A DNA stretch of 64,000 nt. It comes from Flavobacterium psychrolimnae. Its GTDB lineage: Bacteria; Bacteroidota; Bacteroidia; Flavobacteriales; Flavobacteriaceae. The stretch spans positions 248,001 to 312,000 of the forward strand of contig NZ_QNUX01000001.1 of the NCBI RefSeq assembly GCF_003312425.1. The letters run 5' to 3'. The notes below the pieces were generated by a model that did no database searches, had not been told where the DNA came from, and saw only the letters and a list, made by a program, of their open reading frames with translations. A program made the position numbers and the translations under genes. Positions 25,156 through 33,459 of this stretch are shown piece by piece. Each line of letters begins with the position of its first letter. Positions within the stretch are counted from its first letter, which is position 1.

Positions 25156-25171
25156 TTGTGACCACGGTGGG
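25156..25171. repeat. attR core within tRNA-Leu
   Basis: TTGTGACCACGGTGGG, identical to 11423-11438. It covers the acceptor 3' strand and the edge of the T arm of the intact tRNA-Leu, so integration restored the tRNA. Confidence 0.88.
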
Positions 25172-25241
25172 ATTTGAACCCACACGCCCTTGCGAGCACC
25201 AGCCCCTCAAGCTGGCAAGTCTACCGTTTCTCCACGTGGCC
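25159..25241 (-). tRNA. tRNA-Leu(GAG)
   Basis: Read on the minus strand: acceptor GGCCACG pairs with CGTGGTC, anticodon stem CCAGC/GCTGG encloses loop TTGAGGG with anticodon GAG, there is a long variable arm typical of Leu (CTCGCAAGGGCG), and the T-loop is GGTTCAAATCC. CCA is not encoded. It is the integration target of the 13.7-kb element and the last tRNA of a three-tRNA minus-strand transcript. Confidence 0.93.
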
Positions 25242-25283
25242 TTAAAATAAAAAAGGCCAAGTAATAAATTACTCGACCTTTTG

Positions 25284-25356
25284 TGACCCGACTGGGGCTC
25301 GAACCCAGGACCCCATCATTAAAAGTGATGTGCTCTACCAACTGAGCTATCGAGTC
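25284..25356 (-). tRNA. tRNA-Lys(TTT), copy 2 of the transcript
   Basis: 73 nt. Acceptor GACTCGA pairs with TCGGGTC (one G-T), anticodon loop CTTTTAA gives TTT. Identical to the copy at 25396-25468. Confidence 0.95.
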
Positions 25357-25395
25357 AATGCTTTCAAGAAAATTATGTGTTGATCACTAAAATTG

Positions 25396-25468
25396 TGACC
25401 CGACTGGGGCTCGAACCCAGGACCCCATCATTAAAAGTGATGTGCTCTACCAACTGAGCTATCGAGTC
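25396..25468 (-). tRNA. tRNA-Lys(TTT), copy 1 of the transcript
   Basis: 73 nt, same sequence as the neighbouring tRNA-Lys; a recent tandem duplication. First gene of the tRNA-Lys-Lys-Leu unit. Confidence 0.95.
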
Positions 25469-25492
25469 ATATTCTTTCCTTGAATGCGGGTG

Positions 25493-25523
25493 CAAATATA
25501 AGGACTTATTTTGGAGTTTTCCA
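25493..25523 (-). promoter_or_regulatory. Promoter of the tRNA-Lys-Lys-Leu unit
   Basis: On the minus strand TATATTTG (25493-25500) matches the Bacteroidota -7 box TAnnTTTG; TTGG at 25520-25523 is a near match to the -33 TTTG with 19 bp between. Confidence 0.6.
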
Positions 25524-25594
25524 AGCAATTTTATTATAAATTTGTCTTTTTTAAACAATAAATCTTAACGCCTTAGTTTATAAGGTTTTATTTC

Positions 25595-26113
25595 ATGAGA
25601 AAAATTATATTATTAGGCTATATGGGGTGCGGGAAGTCCACTATTGCAAATAAGTTGTCAAAAAATATTGGAATCCCATTTGTGGATTTGGATAAAAAGA
25701 TAGAAGAAAAGGTTAATTTGGCCATAAATACCATTTTTGAAAAGCATGGAGAAATTTATTTTAGAAAGTTAGAGCACGAAGTTTTTATCGAATTATTAAA
25801 TTCGCCGGAGCAATTAATTATAGGTTTGGGCGGAGGAACGCCTTGTTATGCCAATAATCATGAGCTATTAAAATCAGATAATGTTGTTTCTATTTATCTT
25901 AAAGCGTCAATTGAGACTTTATTTAAAAGATTGTCTACTAATAAAAGCAAAAGACCCCTCATCGCCAACAAAAGTGATGAGGAGATGAAAGAGTTTATTG
26001 CAATGCACCTCTTTGAAAGAAGTTTTTATTACAACCAAGCACAATATAAAGTTGTGGTAGATGATAAAACCATTGATCAGACCGTTCTGGATATTATAGC
26101 TCTTTTAGCTTAA
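25595..26113 (+). CDS. aroK: Shikimate kinase
   Basis: 172 residues: P-loop G-Y-M-G-C-G-K-S-T (8-16), substrate-binding D-L-D near 33-35, F-R-K-L-E-H-E near 58-64, G-L-G-G-G-T-P near 80 and the lid Arg in K-R-P-L-I. It phosphorylates shikimate in aromatic amino-acid synthesis in the cytoplasm. It overlaps the convergent phosphoribosyltransferase by 9 bp. Confidence 0.95.
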   Translation: MRKIILLGYMGCGKSTIANKLSKNIGIPFVDLDKKIEEKVNLAINTIFEKHGEIYFRKLEHEVFIELLNSPEQLIIGLGGGTPCYANNHELLKSDNVVSIYLKASIETLFKRLSTNKSKRPLIANKSDEEMKEFIAMHLFERSFYYNQAQYKVVVDDKTIDQTVLDIIALLA

Positions 26114-26605
26114 ATACGCATAACTGTCATTGTTTTCATCGAAAACAACTTGCACGTGCTCCAATAATGAGGTCGAAAGAGAAATCCCTTTGAAATCGGC
26201 TTTTACGGGGTACTTCTTATGATTTCTATCTACAAGTACGGCCGTTTTGAATTTTTTCAAAGGAACGTCTATGAAGTGTCTTACGGCATAGATTAATGTC
26301 GTACCTGAATTTAATACATCATCAACAAGAACAAGTCCTTTATTAGAATATTGTTCTTTTGATAATGAAGTCTGAATGGGAAGTTGTGGATTCTGTTTGT
26401 TGATTTGTACTTCGCAGAGCGAAACTTTAATAGGCGATATTGTTTCCAGAGCCAATGCTATTTTTTTTGCAAATGTAAAACCGTTAGCAGCAATGCCCGC
26501 GATTACAATTTCTTTCTCATCTACAAAGGTTTCGTAGATTTGGTAGGCAATTCTTTTTATTTTATGTTCTATTTCCTGATTTGTTAAAATGATATTTTTG
26601 CTCAT
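26105..26605 (-). CDS. PyrR-like phosphoribosyltransferase
   Basis: 166 residues, type I PRTase fold. The PRPP loop is L-V-D-D-V-L-N-S-G-T-T (about 93-103), followed by A-V-L-V-D-R-N-H and P-V-K-A-D-F-K-G, as in PyrR/uracil PRTases. It could salvage uracil or act as a regulator of pyrimidine genes; no pyrimidine gene is next to it, so I leave the symbol open. Confidence 0.85.
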   Translation of the reverse strand: MSKNIILTNQEIEHKIKRIAYQIYETFVDEKEIVIAGIAANGFTFAKKIALALETISPIKVSLCEVQINKQNPQLPIQTSLSKEQYSNKGLVLVDDVLNSGTTLIYAVRHFIDVPLKKFKTAVLVDRNHKKYPVKADFKGISLSTSLLEHVQVVFDENNDSYAYLS

Positions 26606-26674
26606 TATTTTAGTTTGTTGTTTAACGGTTTCACTGTTTAAAATTGAAATAATTATTTGATAAGTAAATAACTA

Positions 26675-27064
26675 TTACTCATCATCTTCATCGGTGATTA
26701 TTTCATTTCCAAATTCGTCAATATCTCTTCTGTCTTTTTTGGTTGGTCTTCCGGTTCCATTTTTTCGATAATGTTCTTTGGATAATTTTAAAAGTTCCAA
26801 ATGTTGATATGCTTCAGCCGGAGTATCATTTCGTCTATAAATATCCACCAATTTTGCCCCGACACGATTTTCAGGAATGTCTAAAACCGTAATAATTTGG
26901 GTAATTTGGTCTTTTCTAAAAGTGATTTTGTCCGTAGGAAAAACTTCCTTTGATGGTTTAGCAACGAGGCCGTTTACCGTGACATGATTCTTTTTACAGG
27001 CTTCGGTAACCATGTTTCGCGTTTTATAATACCGCATGCACCATAAATATTTATCTATTCTCAT
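26675..27064 (-). CDS. S4-domain RNA-binding protein (HslR/Hsp15 type)
   Basis: 129 residues from ATG at 27064 (M-R-I-D-K-Y-L-W), the canonical start of the family; the longer frame to 27151 runs through the divergent promoter and is rejected. S4 RNA-binding domain at 1-60 (V-N-G-L-V-A-K-P-S), then a basic segment (T-G-R-P-T-K-K-D-R-R) and an acidic tail. E. coli Hsp15 rescues stalled 50S subunits bearing nascent chains; the same role is inferred here. Confidence 0.88.
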   Translation of the reverse strand: MRIDKYLWCMRYYKTRNMVTEACKKNHVTVNGLVAKPSKEVFPTDKITFRKDQITQIITVLDIPENRVGAKLVDIYRRNDTPAEAYQHLELLKLSKEHYRKNGTGRPTKKDRRDIDEFGNEIITDEDDE

Positions 27065-27143
27065 AAATTTTCTAAAATCGGAGTTAAATAGTTTACAAAA
27101 ATCAATCAAAATTGTATCTTGCGCACTTAAAAAATTAGCTATA

Positions 27144-28145
27144 ATGAACAAATTTAAGTATTATTTTATTCTATTAATTACAACTGTCTCTTTATTTTCA
27201 TGCTCAAAGGATGATGCTGCGGAAATTACCCCGCCAAGAGAATTTGCAGTGCAATATGCAACTGATTTAACAGATATTGAAGAGTATTTAAAAACATATT
27301 ACATTACTGTAGTCAACCACGCTGGTTTTCAAGACGATCAAGATGTTATATTTACTAAGATTGCTGCAGGCGGAACCCAACCGTCTATATATTCTTATTT
27401 GAATAGCGCTACATATCCAAAACTTTTGAGTAGAGATGTAAAACTTCACGATATTACCTATAAATTATATTACTTAGTTTTAAGAGAAGGAACAGGAGCA
27501 TCACCTTCTAATGTTGATGGTGTATTGGCAGCGTATAAAGGGGACTATTTATTCCGACAAAAAGTTGCCGAAGTGGAAACATTAACCACTACTTTTTTTG
27601 AATTATCAAAAAATCCACAACAGTTTTTTAATTTATCGACTACAATTTCTGGTTGGGGAGAAATTTTCCCAAAATTTAAAACTGGAACGTATTCATCTAA
27701 TGCTGATGGAACTGTTTCTTACAATGATTTTGGCGCGGGAGTAATGTTTATTCCATCAGGATTAGGATATTTTAATGTAGGGAGTAATAGTATTCCGGCA
27801 TATGCACCATTAATATTTAGTTTTAAATTGTATGAAATTAACAGACTTGACTCGGATGGTGATGGAATCATGAATTTCCAAGAAGATATTAATGGAGATG
27901 GATATGTTTATGATTACAGGAATACAGTAAACTACCCAACGACACCTGAAACAAATTTGGACGATACAGATGGTGATGGAATACCTAATTATTTAGATAC
28001 GGATGATGATGGCGATGGGGTAAGTACCAGAACGGAAATTACAGGTTCTAATGGTGTTTTAATTCCTTTTGAGTCTATCCCAAGCTGTGACGGTAATACT
28101 ACTAATCCTGACAGAGTCAAAAGACATTTAGTGAAATGTAGTTAA
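27144..28145 (+). CDS. FKBP-type peptidyl-prolyl isomerase-like lipoprotein with calcium-binding repeat tail
   Basis: 333 residues from ATG at 27144; the in-frame extension to 27036 overlaps the neighbouring gene and lacks a signal peptide. Lipobox L-F-S-C, so outer-membrane or periplasmic. The middle (about 80-235) resembles FKBP-like domains of flavobacterial lipoproteins (V-M-F-I-P-S-G-L-G-Y). The C-terminus has thrombospondin-3-like D-x-D-G-D-G repeats (D-S-D-G-D-G-I-M and D-T-D-G-D-G-I-P), which usually bind calcium. A -7-like TATCTTGC lies upstream. Confidence 0.75.
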   Translation: MNKFKYYFILLITTVSLFSCSKDDAAEITPPREFAVQYATDLTDIEEYLKTYYITVVNHAGFQDDQDVIFTKIAAGGTQPSIYSYLNSATYPKLLSRDVKLHDITYKLYYLVLREGTGASPSNVDGVLAAYKGDYLFRQKVAEVETLTTTFFELSKNPQQFFNLSTTISGWGEIFPKFKTGTYSSNADGTVSYNDFGAGVMFIPSGLGYFNVGSNSIPAYAPLIFSFKLYEINRLDSDGDGIMNFQEDINGDGYVYDYRNTVNYPTTPETNLDDTDGDGIPNYLDTDDDGDGVSTRTEITGSNGVLIPFESIPSCDGNTTNPDRVKRHLVKCS

Positions 28146-28160
28146 AAAATACAATTCAAA

Positions 28161-28190
28161 AAAAATCCAGTTCGTTTGAACTGGATTTTT
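28161..28190. terminator. Terminator between convergent lipoprotein and transketolase genes
   Basis: AAAAATCCAGTTC (28161-28173) pairs with GAACTGGATTTTT (28178-28190), 4-nt loop, continued by further T residues. Confidence 0.9.
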
Positions 28191-28210
28191 TTTGCTATTA
28201 AATGAATAGA

Positions 28211-29164
28211 TTATTTTCTTTTCATTACTTTTTCAACTGCTTCAACAATTGCTTGGTTGTTCAATTTGTATTTATCCATTAATTGTTCTGGTGTTCCAGA
28301 TTCTCCAAAACTGTCATTCACTGCCACAAATTCTTGCGGTAACGGACTGTTTAAAGCTAAAACTCTAGAAACGCTTTCGCCAAGACCTCCAAGAATATTA
28401 TGCTCTTCAGCAGTAACGATACATTTTGTTTTTGCCAATGAGTTCAAAATTGCTTCTTCATCCAATGGTTTAATGGTGTGAATATTAATTACTTCAGCCG
28501 AAATTCCTTTTGCTTCTAATGCTTCAGCCGCGATTAAAGCTTCCCAAACTAAATGTCCGGTAGCAACAATAGTTACATCAGAACCTTCAGTTAAAACAAT
28601 TGCTTTTCCTATTTCGAAAGGCTCGTCTGCTGGCATAAAGTTAGGTACAACCGGACGACCAAAACGCAAATAAACAGGGCCATGATGATCTGCAATTGCT
28701 AATGTAGCCGCTTTAGTCTGGTTGAAATCACAGGTGTTGATTACAGTCATTCCCGGTAACATTTTCATCAAACCAATGTCTTCAAGGATCTGGTGTGTTG
28801 CACCGTCTTCACCTAAAGTTAATCCAGCGTGTGAAGCACAAATTTTTACATTTTTCTCTGAGTACGCCACCGATTGACGGATTTGATCGTAGACTCTTCC
28901 TGTAGAAAAGTTAGCGAAAGTCCCTGTGAAAGGAATTTTTCCTCCTACGGTTAGACCTGCTGCAATTCCAATCATGTTCGCTTCTGCAATTCCAATTTGG
29001 AAAAAACGCTCCGGATGATTTTTCTTGAAATCGTCAAATTTTAAGGAACCTATTAAATCCGCACAAAGTGCCACAACATTTTCGTTTTTTTGACCTAATT
29101 CAGTCATTCCCGCTCCAAAACCTGAGCGAGTATCTTTACTTCCTGTGTTTGTATATTTTTTCAT
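28211..29164 (-). CDS. Transketolase, C-terminal subunit
   Basis: 317 residues: pyrimidine-binding domain of thiamine-diphosphate enzymes with F-F-Q-I-G-I-A-E-A-N-M (catalytic Glu), T-L-G-E-D-G-A-T-H-Q and the C-terminal transketolase domain (V-T-A-E-E-H-N-I-L-G-G-L-G-E). With the N-terminal subunit encoded upstream it forms a two-chain transketolase of the pentose phosphate pathway. It is cytoplasmic and co-directional with its partner, with a repeat-bearing 115-bp gap. Confidence 0.93.
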   Translation of the reverse strand: MKKYTNTGSKDTRSGFGAGMTELGQKNENVVALCADLIGSLKFDDFKKNHPERFFQIGIAEANMIGIAAGLTVGGKIPFTGTFANFSTGRVYDQIRQSVAYSEKNVKICASHAGLTLGEDGATHQILEDIGLMKMLPGMTVINTCDFNQTKAATLAIADHHGPVYLRFGRPVVPNFMPADEPFEIGKAIVLTEGSDVTIVATGHLVWEALIAAEALEAKGISAEVINIHTIKPLDEEAILNSLAKTKCIVTAEEHNILGGLGESVSRVLALNSPLPQEFVAVNDSFGESGTPEQLMDKYKLNNQAIVEAVEKVMKRK

Positions 29165-29279
29165 TTTCCTCCCCCAACCCCTCCAAAGGAGGGGAGCTCC
29201 TATTGGGGTAAATAGGGTTTTATATTTTTATTTAACAATTTTGTAGCTTTTCCTCCCCTTCGGGGAGGCTAGGAGGGGA
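29165..29279. repeat. C/G-rich palindromic intergenic repeats (REP-like)
   Basis: Two C/G-rich blocks inside an AT-rich gap between the two transketolase genes: one with CCCCTCCAAAGGAGGGG near 29172-29192, the other with CCTCCCCTTCGGGGAGG near 29251-29267 followed by AGGAGGGG. Both fold into hairpins. The composition is sharply unlike the neighbourhood. I recall the AACCCCCTCCAAAGGGGG type as a common Bacteroidota extragenic palindrome. Confidence 0.7.
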
Positions 29280-30131
29280 TTAATAATCGCTTTCTCCTTC
29301 AGTATAATTTTGACCTAAAGCAATTTCAAGTTGCGTATCATTAGGCGCTTTACCGTGCCAAGCATGACTGTACATCATAAAATCTACTCCGTTACCCATT
29401 TCAGTATGCAACAATACACAAACTGGTTTTCCTTTTCCGGTTCTTGATTTGGCGTCATTCATACCGGCAATGATAGCTTCGATATCGTTACCTTTTTCAA
29501 TTTCTAAAACATCCCAATCAAAAGCTTCAAATTTAGCACGAATACTTCCCATAGCTAAAACTTCGTCAGTAGAACCATCAATTTGTTTTCCGTTTAAATC
29601 GATTGTAGCAATAAGATTGTCCACTTTTTTTGCAGAAGCATACATGATGGCTTCCCAGTTTTGACCTTCTTGCAATTCACCGTCACCGTGAAGCGTATAA
29701 ATAATATGGTTGTCACCATTCAATTTTTTAGCTTGTGCCGCACCAATCCCTACAGATAATCCTTGTCCAAGAGAACCAGATGCAATTCGCACTCCCGGTA
29801 AACCGTCATGTGTAGTTGGGTGTCCTTGCAATCTTGAATTGATCAAACGGAAAGTAGCCAGTTCTGATACCGGAAAATAACCGCTTCTTGCTAAAACGCT
29901 GTAGAATACAGGTGAAATATGCCCGTTTGAAAGGAAGAAAAGATCTTCTCCAATTCCGTCCATATCAAAACCTTCTTTACGTTCCATGATATTTTGGTAT
30001 AAAACTACCAGAAATTCAGCACAACCTAAAGAACCACCTGGGTGACCTGAGTTGACTGCGTGTACCATTCGAAGAATATCTCTTCTGACTTGGATTGTTA
30101 AATCGTTTAATTGTTGTGTGTTCGGTTTCAT
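29280..30131 (-). CDS. Transketolase, N-terminal subunit
   Basis: 283 residues: thiamine-diphosphate-binding domain with N-S-G-H-P-G-G-S-L-G, H-G-D-G-E-L-Q-E-G (Mg/ThDP motif G-D-G) and H-A-W-H-G-K-A-P. The C-terminal E-S-D-Y ends the subunit. First gene of the split transketolase pair. Confidence 0.93.
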   Translation of the reverse strand: MKPNTQQLNDLTIQVRRDILRMVHAVNSGHPGGSLGCAEFLVVLYQNIMERKEGFDMDGIGEDLFFLSNGHISPVFYSVLARSGYFPVSELATFRLINSRLQGHPTTHDGLPGVRIASGSLGQGLSVGIGAAQAKKLNGDNHIIYTLHGDGELQEGQNWEAIMYASAKKVDNLIATIDLNGKQIDGSTDEVLAMGSIRAKFEAFDWDVLEIEKGNDIEAIIAGMNDAKSRTGKGKPVCVLLHTEMGNGVDFMMYSHAWHGKAPNDTQLEIALGQNYTEGESDY

Positions 30132-30281
30132 TTGTGTGTTAAAATTAGACTGCGCAAATATAATCAGATAATTTGATTAATATAAGGTTCCATTTTTAGA
30201 TTTATCAATAGTTATTAAGGATTCTATTTTTTGGCACCAACACTATTTTTCACTTTTAACACTATTTAGTATCTTGCAGCC

Positions 30282-30869
30282 ATGTTTCAACAATTATTCA
30301 AAAGCATTCAGGAAAAAGTGATACTAACCCCAGAAGAAATGGAGTTATGCAAAACGTTTTTTATCCCAAAAAAGTTGCGTAAAAAACAAACCTTGTTGCA
30401 GGAAGGAGACATTTGTATCTACAATGCATTTGTTGAAAAAGGAATTCTTCGTTCTTTTTCCATGGATGAAAAAGGAAATGAACACATTGTACAATTTGCG
30501 ATTGAAGGCTGGTGGATTACAGATCTGTCCAGTTTTCTGACCAACAGCAACTCTATTTACACCATTGAAGCGCTTGAGGATTCTGAATTGCTACTGCTGA
30601 CCACTGAAGCAAGAGAAGCATTAATGGATAAAATCCCCATGTTCGAAAGATACCAACGCTTGCTTTTGCAAAATGCCTACATCGCAAATCAAGCTCGAAT
30701 AAATTCGGCTTTAACAGAAACAGCCGAAGAGAAATACACCAATTTGGGACTGGCTTATCCCGGAATTGTTCAACGTGTACCCCAACACATGATTGCTTCT
30801 TACCTTGGACTGAAACCGGAAACATTGAGTCGGGTTCGCAAACAAATTAATACTCGGAGTTCCTTTTAA
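30282..30869 (+). CDS. Crp/Fnr-family transcriptional regulator
   Basis: 195 residues: cyclic-nucleotide-binding-type beta barrel (about 25-115) and a C-terminal HTH (M-I-A-S-Y-L-G-L-K-P-E-T-L-S-R-V-R). There is no Fe-S Cys cluster, so it is not an Fnr-type oxygen sensor. It precedes a Rossmann-like gene and an Old Yellow Enzyme gene and may control them. A -7-like TATCTTGC lies within 15 bp of the start codon, implying a very short leader. Confidence 0.88.
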   Translation: MFQQLFKSIQEKVILTPEEMELCKTFFIPKKLRKKQTLLQEGDICIYNAFVEKGILRSFSMDEKGNEHIVQFAIEGWWITDLSSFLTNSNSIYTIEALEDSELLLLTTEAREALMDKIPMFERYQRLLLQNAYIANQARINSALTETAEEKYTNLGLAYPGIVQRVPQHMIASYLGLKPETLSRVRKQINTRSSF

Positions 30870-30955
30870 TTGATGTAGATCAATAGAATTTCTTGTTTTA
30901 CATCAACGGAAACTTCACTAGTACAGCCTTAAATTTGCCAAGTAAATAAAAATCG

Positions 30956-31456
30956 ATGTCAAATAGAAGAACATTTGCAGTACTTGGTGTTTCAGAAAGC
31001 AACAGTATTTTTCTAGCGAAGCAAATTGCCAAAACCAATCCCGTTTTGCTGTTTGATCATGATGCTGTCGTATTGAATACCGTTTATTCTCAAATACTTT
31101 CAGAATATTCAAACGCAAAAGCGGAGATAATGATTTGTCCAACCAATGCCAGTTGGGAAGCAGATGTTATTATACTTTCAAATGCTGCGGCAACTGATGG
31201 TAATCTGATCGAAAAAATTAGAAATGTGGCTACAGGCAAGATTGTACTTTTTTTGGAAAACAAAAAGAACACGATTAATTTCGAAAGTACTCTTGACAAA
31301 TTGCAGCATTTCTTTCCTTTTTCTAAAGTTGTTCAGAGTTTCGAATCAGCGGTTGATTATAACAATTCCCTTTTTTTGAACGGAAACGATAAGGAAGCCG
31401 TAAAGACTATTTTGACACTATTTACAAGTATTGGCTTGAAAGCCAATATTTTATAA
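30956..31456 (+). CDS. Rossmann-like protein linked to the alkene reductase
   Basis: 166 residues. Alternating beta/alpha pattern (F-A-V-L-G-V-S-E-S-N-S-I-F-L-A-K-Q-I-A; then A-D-V-I-I-L-S-N-A-A) resembles the NAD(P)-binding domain of F420-dependent NADP-reductase/ProC-like proteins, but the glycine loop is degenerate (G-x-S-E-S). 26 bp upstream of the Old Yellow Enzyme gene, so probably co-expressed. Function not known. Confidence 0.55.
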   Translation: MSNRRTFAVLGVSESNSIFLAKQIAKTNPVLLFDHDAVVLNTVYSQILSEYSNAKAEIMICPTNASWEADVIILSNAAATDGNLIEKIRNVATGKIVLFLENKKNTINFESTLDKLQHFFPFSKVVQSFESAVDYNNSLFLNGNDKEAVKTILTLFTSIGLKANIL

Positions 31457-31482
31457 ACTAACATTAATTTAAAAAAAATCAA

Positions 31483-32577
31483 ATGAGCAAATCAATTTTA
31501 TTCCAACCTTATACATTAGGAAGCAGTATTATAAAAAATAGAATGGTGATGGCACCAATGACACGAAGCCGTTCTAATAATGAAGGAAATGTGCCTACAG
31601 CGCTTACGGCAGAATATTATGCGCAAAGAGCTACAGCAGGTTTAATTGTTTCCGAAGGAACTTTTGTGAGTACAAAAGCAGTTGGTTTTATCAATGTACC
31701 CGGAATTTACAGTGCAGCGCAAACTGAAGGTTGGAAACTAGTTACCAAAGCAGTACATGAAAAAGGAGGAACTATATTCGCACAGTTATGGCACACAGGC
31801 CGATTGTCGCATCCGGATTTGCATAACGGCGAATTGCCGCACGCACCGTCAGCGTTGAATCCTTTCGCAAAAGCGTACACAAATGATGGTTTTGTAGATA
31901 CAGTTGTTCCAAAAGAAATGACGATTGAAGATATCAAACAAACCGTTTTAGATTTCAAAAGTGGAGCTAAAAACGCAATTGCTGCAGGTTTTGACGGTGT
32001 CGAATTGCATGCAGCCAACGGGTATTTGTTGCAACAGTTTTTTAATGGCTATTCCAATCATCGTTCGGATGAATACGGTGGTTCGATTGAAAACAAATCC
32101 CGAATCCTATTTGAAATTCTAGATGCTTTAGAAGGAGTTATTGATTATGCTAAAGTTGGTGTTCGCTTGAATCCTTCGTTGCACAATGCGCAAGGAATGA
32201 TGCTGGATGAAGAGACAATTCCAACCTATGAGTACATCATCAATAAACTGAATGATTACGGTTTGGCTTATATCCATTTAACGGAGCCTTTCACTGATGT
32301 AAGTGAGATACCTTTTGCTGTTACTGAAGTGGCCAAACATTTCAGACCGTTTTACAAAGGAACTTTAATAATCAATAAAAGTTTTACAAAAGAAACGGGT
32401 ATCAAAGTTATTGAAGATGGCTATGCTGATCTTGTAGCTTATGGAGTTCCATTTATTGCCAATCCTGATTTAGTGGCTCGTTTTGAAACTGATTCACCAT
32501 TGAACACGCCAGATCAAACTACTTTTTACACCGATACCGTGAAAGGATATACTGATTATCCGGCGATGGCTGAATAA
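31483..32577 (+). CDS. Old Yellow Enzyme-family alkene reductase
   Basis: 364 residues, the usual length. FMN-dependent TIM barrel with M-A-P-M-T-R-S-R near residues 23-30, H-T-G-R-L-S-H (about 103-109), H-A-A-N-G-Y-L-L-Q-Q-F (substrate-binding His/Asn pair) and V-G-V-R-L-N-P. It reduces activated C=C bonds using NAD(P)H; NemA/XenA-like detoxification is the typical role. Preceded by a Crp-type regulator and a Rossmann-like gene. Confidence 0.93.
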   Translation: MSKSILFQPYTLGSSIIKNRMVMAPMTRSRSNNEGNVPTALTAEYYAQRATAGLIVSEGTFVSTKAVGFINVPGIYSAAQTEGWKLVTKAVHEKGGTIFAQLWHTGRLSHPDLHNGELPHAPSALNPFAKAYTNDGFVDTVVPKEMTIEDIKQTVLDFKSGAKNAIAAGFDGVELHAANGYLLQQFFNGYSNHRSDEYGGSIENKSRILFEILDALEGVIDYAKVGVRLNPSLHNAQGMMLDEETIPTYEYIINKLNDYGLAYIHLTEPFTDVSEIPFAVTEVAKHFRPFYKGTLIINKSFTKETGIKVIEDGYADLVAYGVPFIANPDLVARFETDSPLNTPDQTTFYTDTVKGYTDYPAMAE

Positions 32578-32641
32578 TTTAAATTTTTCATTAGCTATAA
32601 AAACAGATTACATTTTATTCAAGTCAGATTATAATTCACAG

Positions 32642-32666
32642 AAAAGCCCGCAAATGCGGGCTTTTT
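32642..32666. terminator. Terminator after the alkene reductase
   Basis: AAAAGCCCGC (32642-32651) pairs with GCGGGCTTTT (32656-32665), 4-nt loop, followed by T. Confidence 0.9.
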
Positions 32667-32709
32667 AAGTAGTAGGAAAAACAGTGATTAAGCTGTTTTA
32701 GTATCAAAA

Positions 32710-33285
32710 TTATGCTTTAATGTTTGTAATCGCATCTGCTTTGTGAGCTTGATTGTTGATGGTTGACATTGCAATTCCGGTTAATGTTGCATCTGTTTTT
32801 TTCTTTTCATCGAGTGTCATTGCAAGCAAATTGGCAGCTTTGTTTTCTCCCAGTGTTTTAGCAAAGGCGTGCAAAGTACCATACGTTGCTATTTCGTAAT
32901 GTTTCACTTTTTGTTCCGCAGCAATAATTCCTGCATCTCGTACTGCACCTATATCAGTTTCTTTAATTAGACCATCGGCTTCTTTTAGAATACCTTCCAT
33001 GGCATCACATTTTTTTGCAGTTGGTTTCATACCATTCTCTTGAAAAATTTTCTCTAAGCGAGAAACATGTTCTTTCGATTCATTTAATTGGCTTTTTAAT
33101 GAGTTTACTAATTCTGGTGTTGAAGCATTTTTCACCATATTTGGTAAGGTTTTAGTCAAAACTTTTTCAGACCAATAGATGTCTTTCAATCCATTTTCAA
33201 ATAAATCTCTTAATCCATGTGCGGCATTGCTTTTTGCTTGCATAGCACCTTTTACATCTTCGTTTTTACTAATTGCAGTTCTCAT
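32710..33285 (-). CDS. DUF892 (YciE/YciF-type) ferritin-like protein
   Basis: 191 residues, all-helical. L-R-D-L-F-E-N-G-L-K-D-I-Y-W-S-E-K opens the domain; E-S-K-E-H-V-S-R-L-E and A-E-Q-K-V-K-H-Y-E-I provide the E-x-x-H-type iron-ligand pattern of ferritin-like four-helix bundles. These proteins are stress-induced and of uncertain catalytic role. Single gene on the minus strand. Confidence 0.88.
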   Translation of the reverse strand: MRTAISKNEDVKGAMQAKSNAAHGLRDLFENGLKDIYWSEKVLTKTLPNMVKNASTPELVNSLKSQLNESKEHVSRLEKIFQENGMKPTAKKCDAMEGILKEADGLIKETDIGAVRDAGIIAAEQKVKHYEIATYGTLHAFAKTLGENKAANLLAMTLDEKKKTDATLTGIAMSTINNQAHKADAITNIKA

Positions 33286-33459
33286 AACGCTAGTTTTTTA
33301 AGATTAAATTGTATAGAAATAATAGATACTATTTTTCTATCTAACTCATTCACTTAAATTTTTTAAGTGGAATAAAATTAGATAAATTATAATTTAATCA
33401 ACTGTTAATTAACTAATTGTAAATACGAATAGTATTATTTACTATTACCAAAAATTCTA

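Larger units (their letters stand above)
11423..25171. mobile_element. Integrative element in tRNA-Leu(GAG), about 13.7 kb
   Basis: The element is bounded by 16-bp direct repeats at 11423-11438 and 25156-25171, the latter being the 3' end of a complete tRNA-Leu gene. A tyrosine integrase lies 171 bp inside the left end, and matching pairs of short arm repeats lie inside both ends. Contents: integrase, a second small recombinase, a methyltransferase-helicase-GIY-YIG defence operon, an HUH-like protein, an excisionase-like HTH protein, a RepA-like ATPase, a zinc-finger/Toprim-like protein and small proteins. No type IV secretion, coupling protein, capsid or terminase genes are visible. It could be a mobilizable element, a plasmid-like replicating integrative element or a phage satellite. 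Confidence 0.9.

Noticed and set aside
11423..25171. Prophage
   Set aside because: No capsid, terminase, portal, tail or lysis genes in 13.7 kb.
28211..30131. Frameshifted single transketolase
   Set aside because: Each half has its own start, stop and intergenic gap; two-gene transketolases are well known.
30956..31456. Full F420/NADP oxidoreductase
   Set aside because: Too short and with a degenerate glycine loop; left as Rossmann-like.
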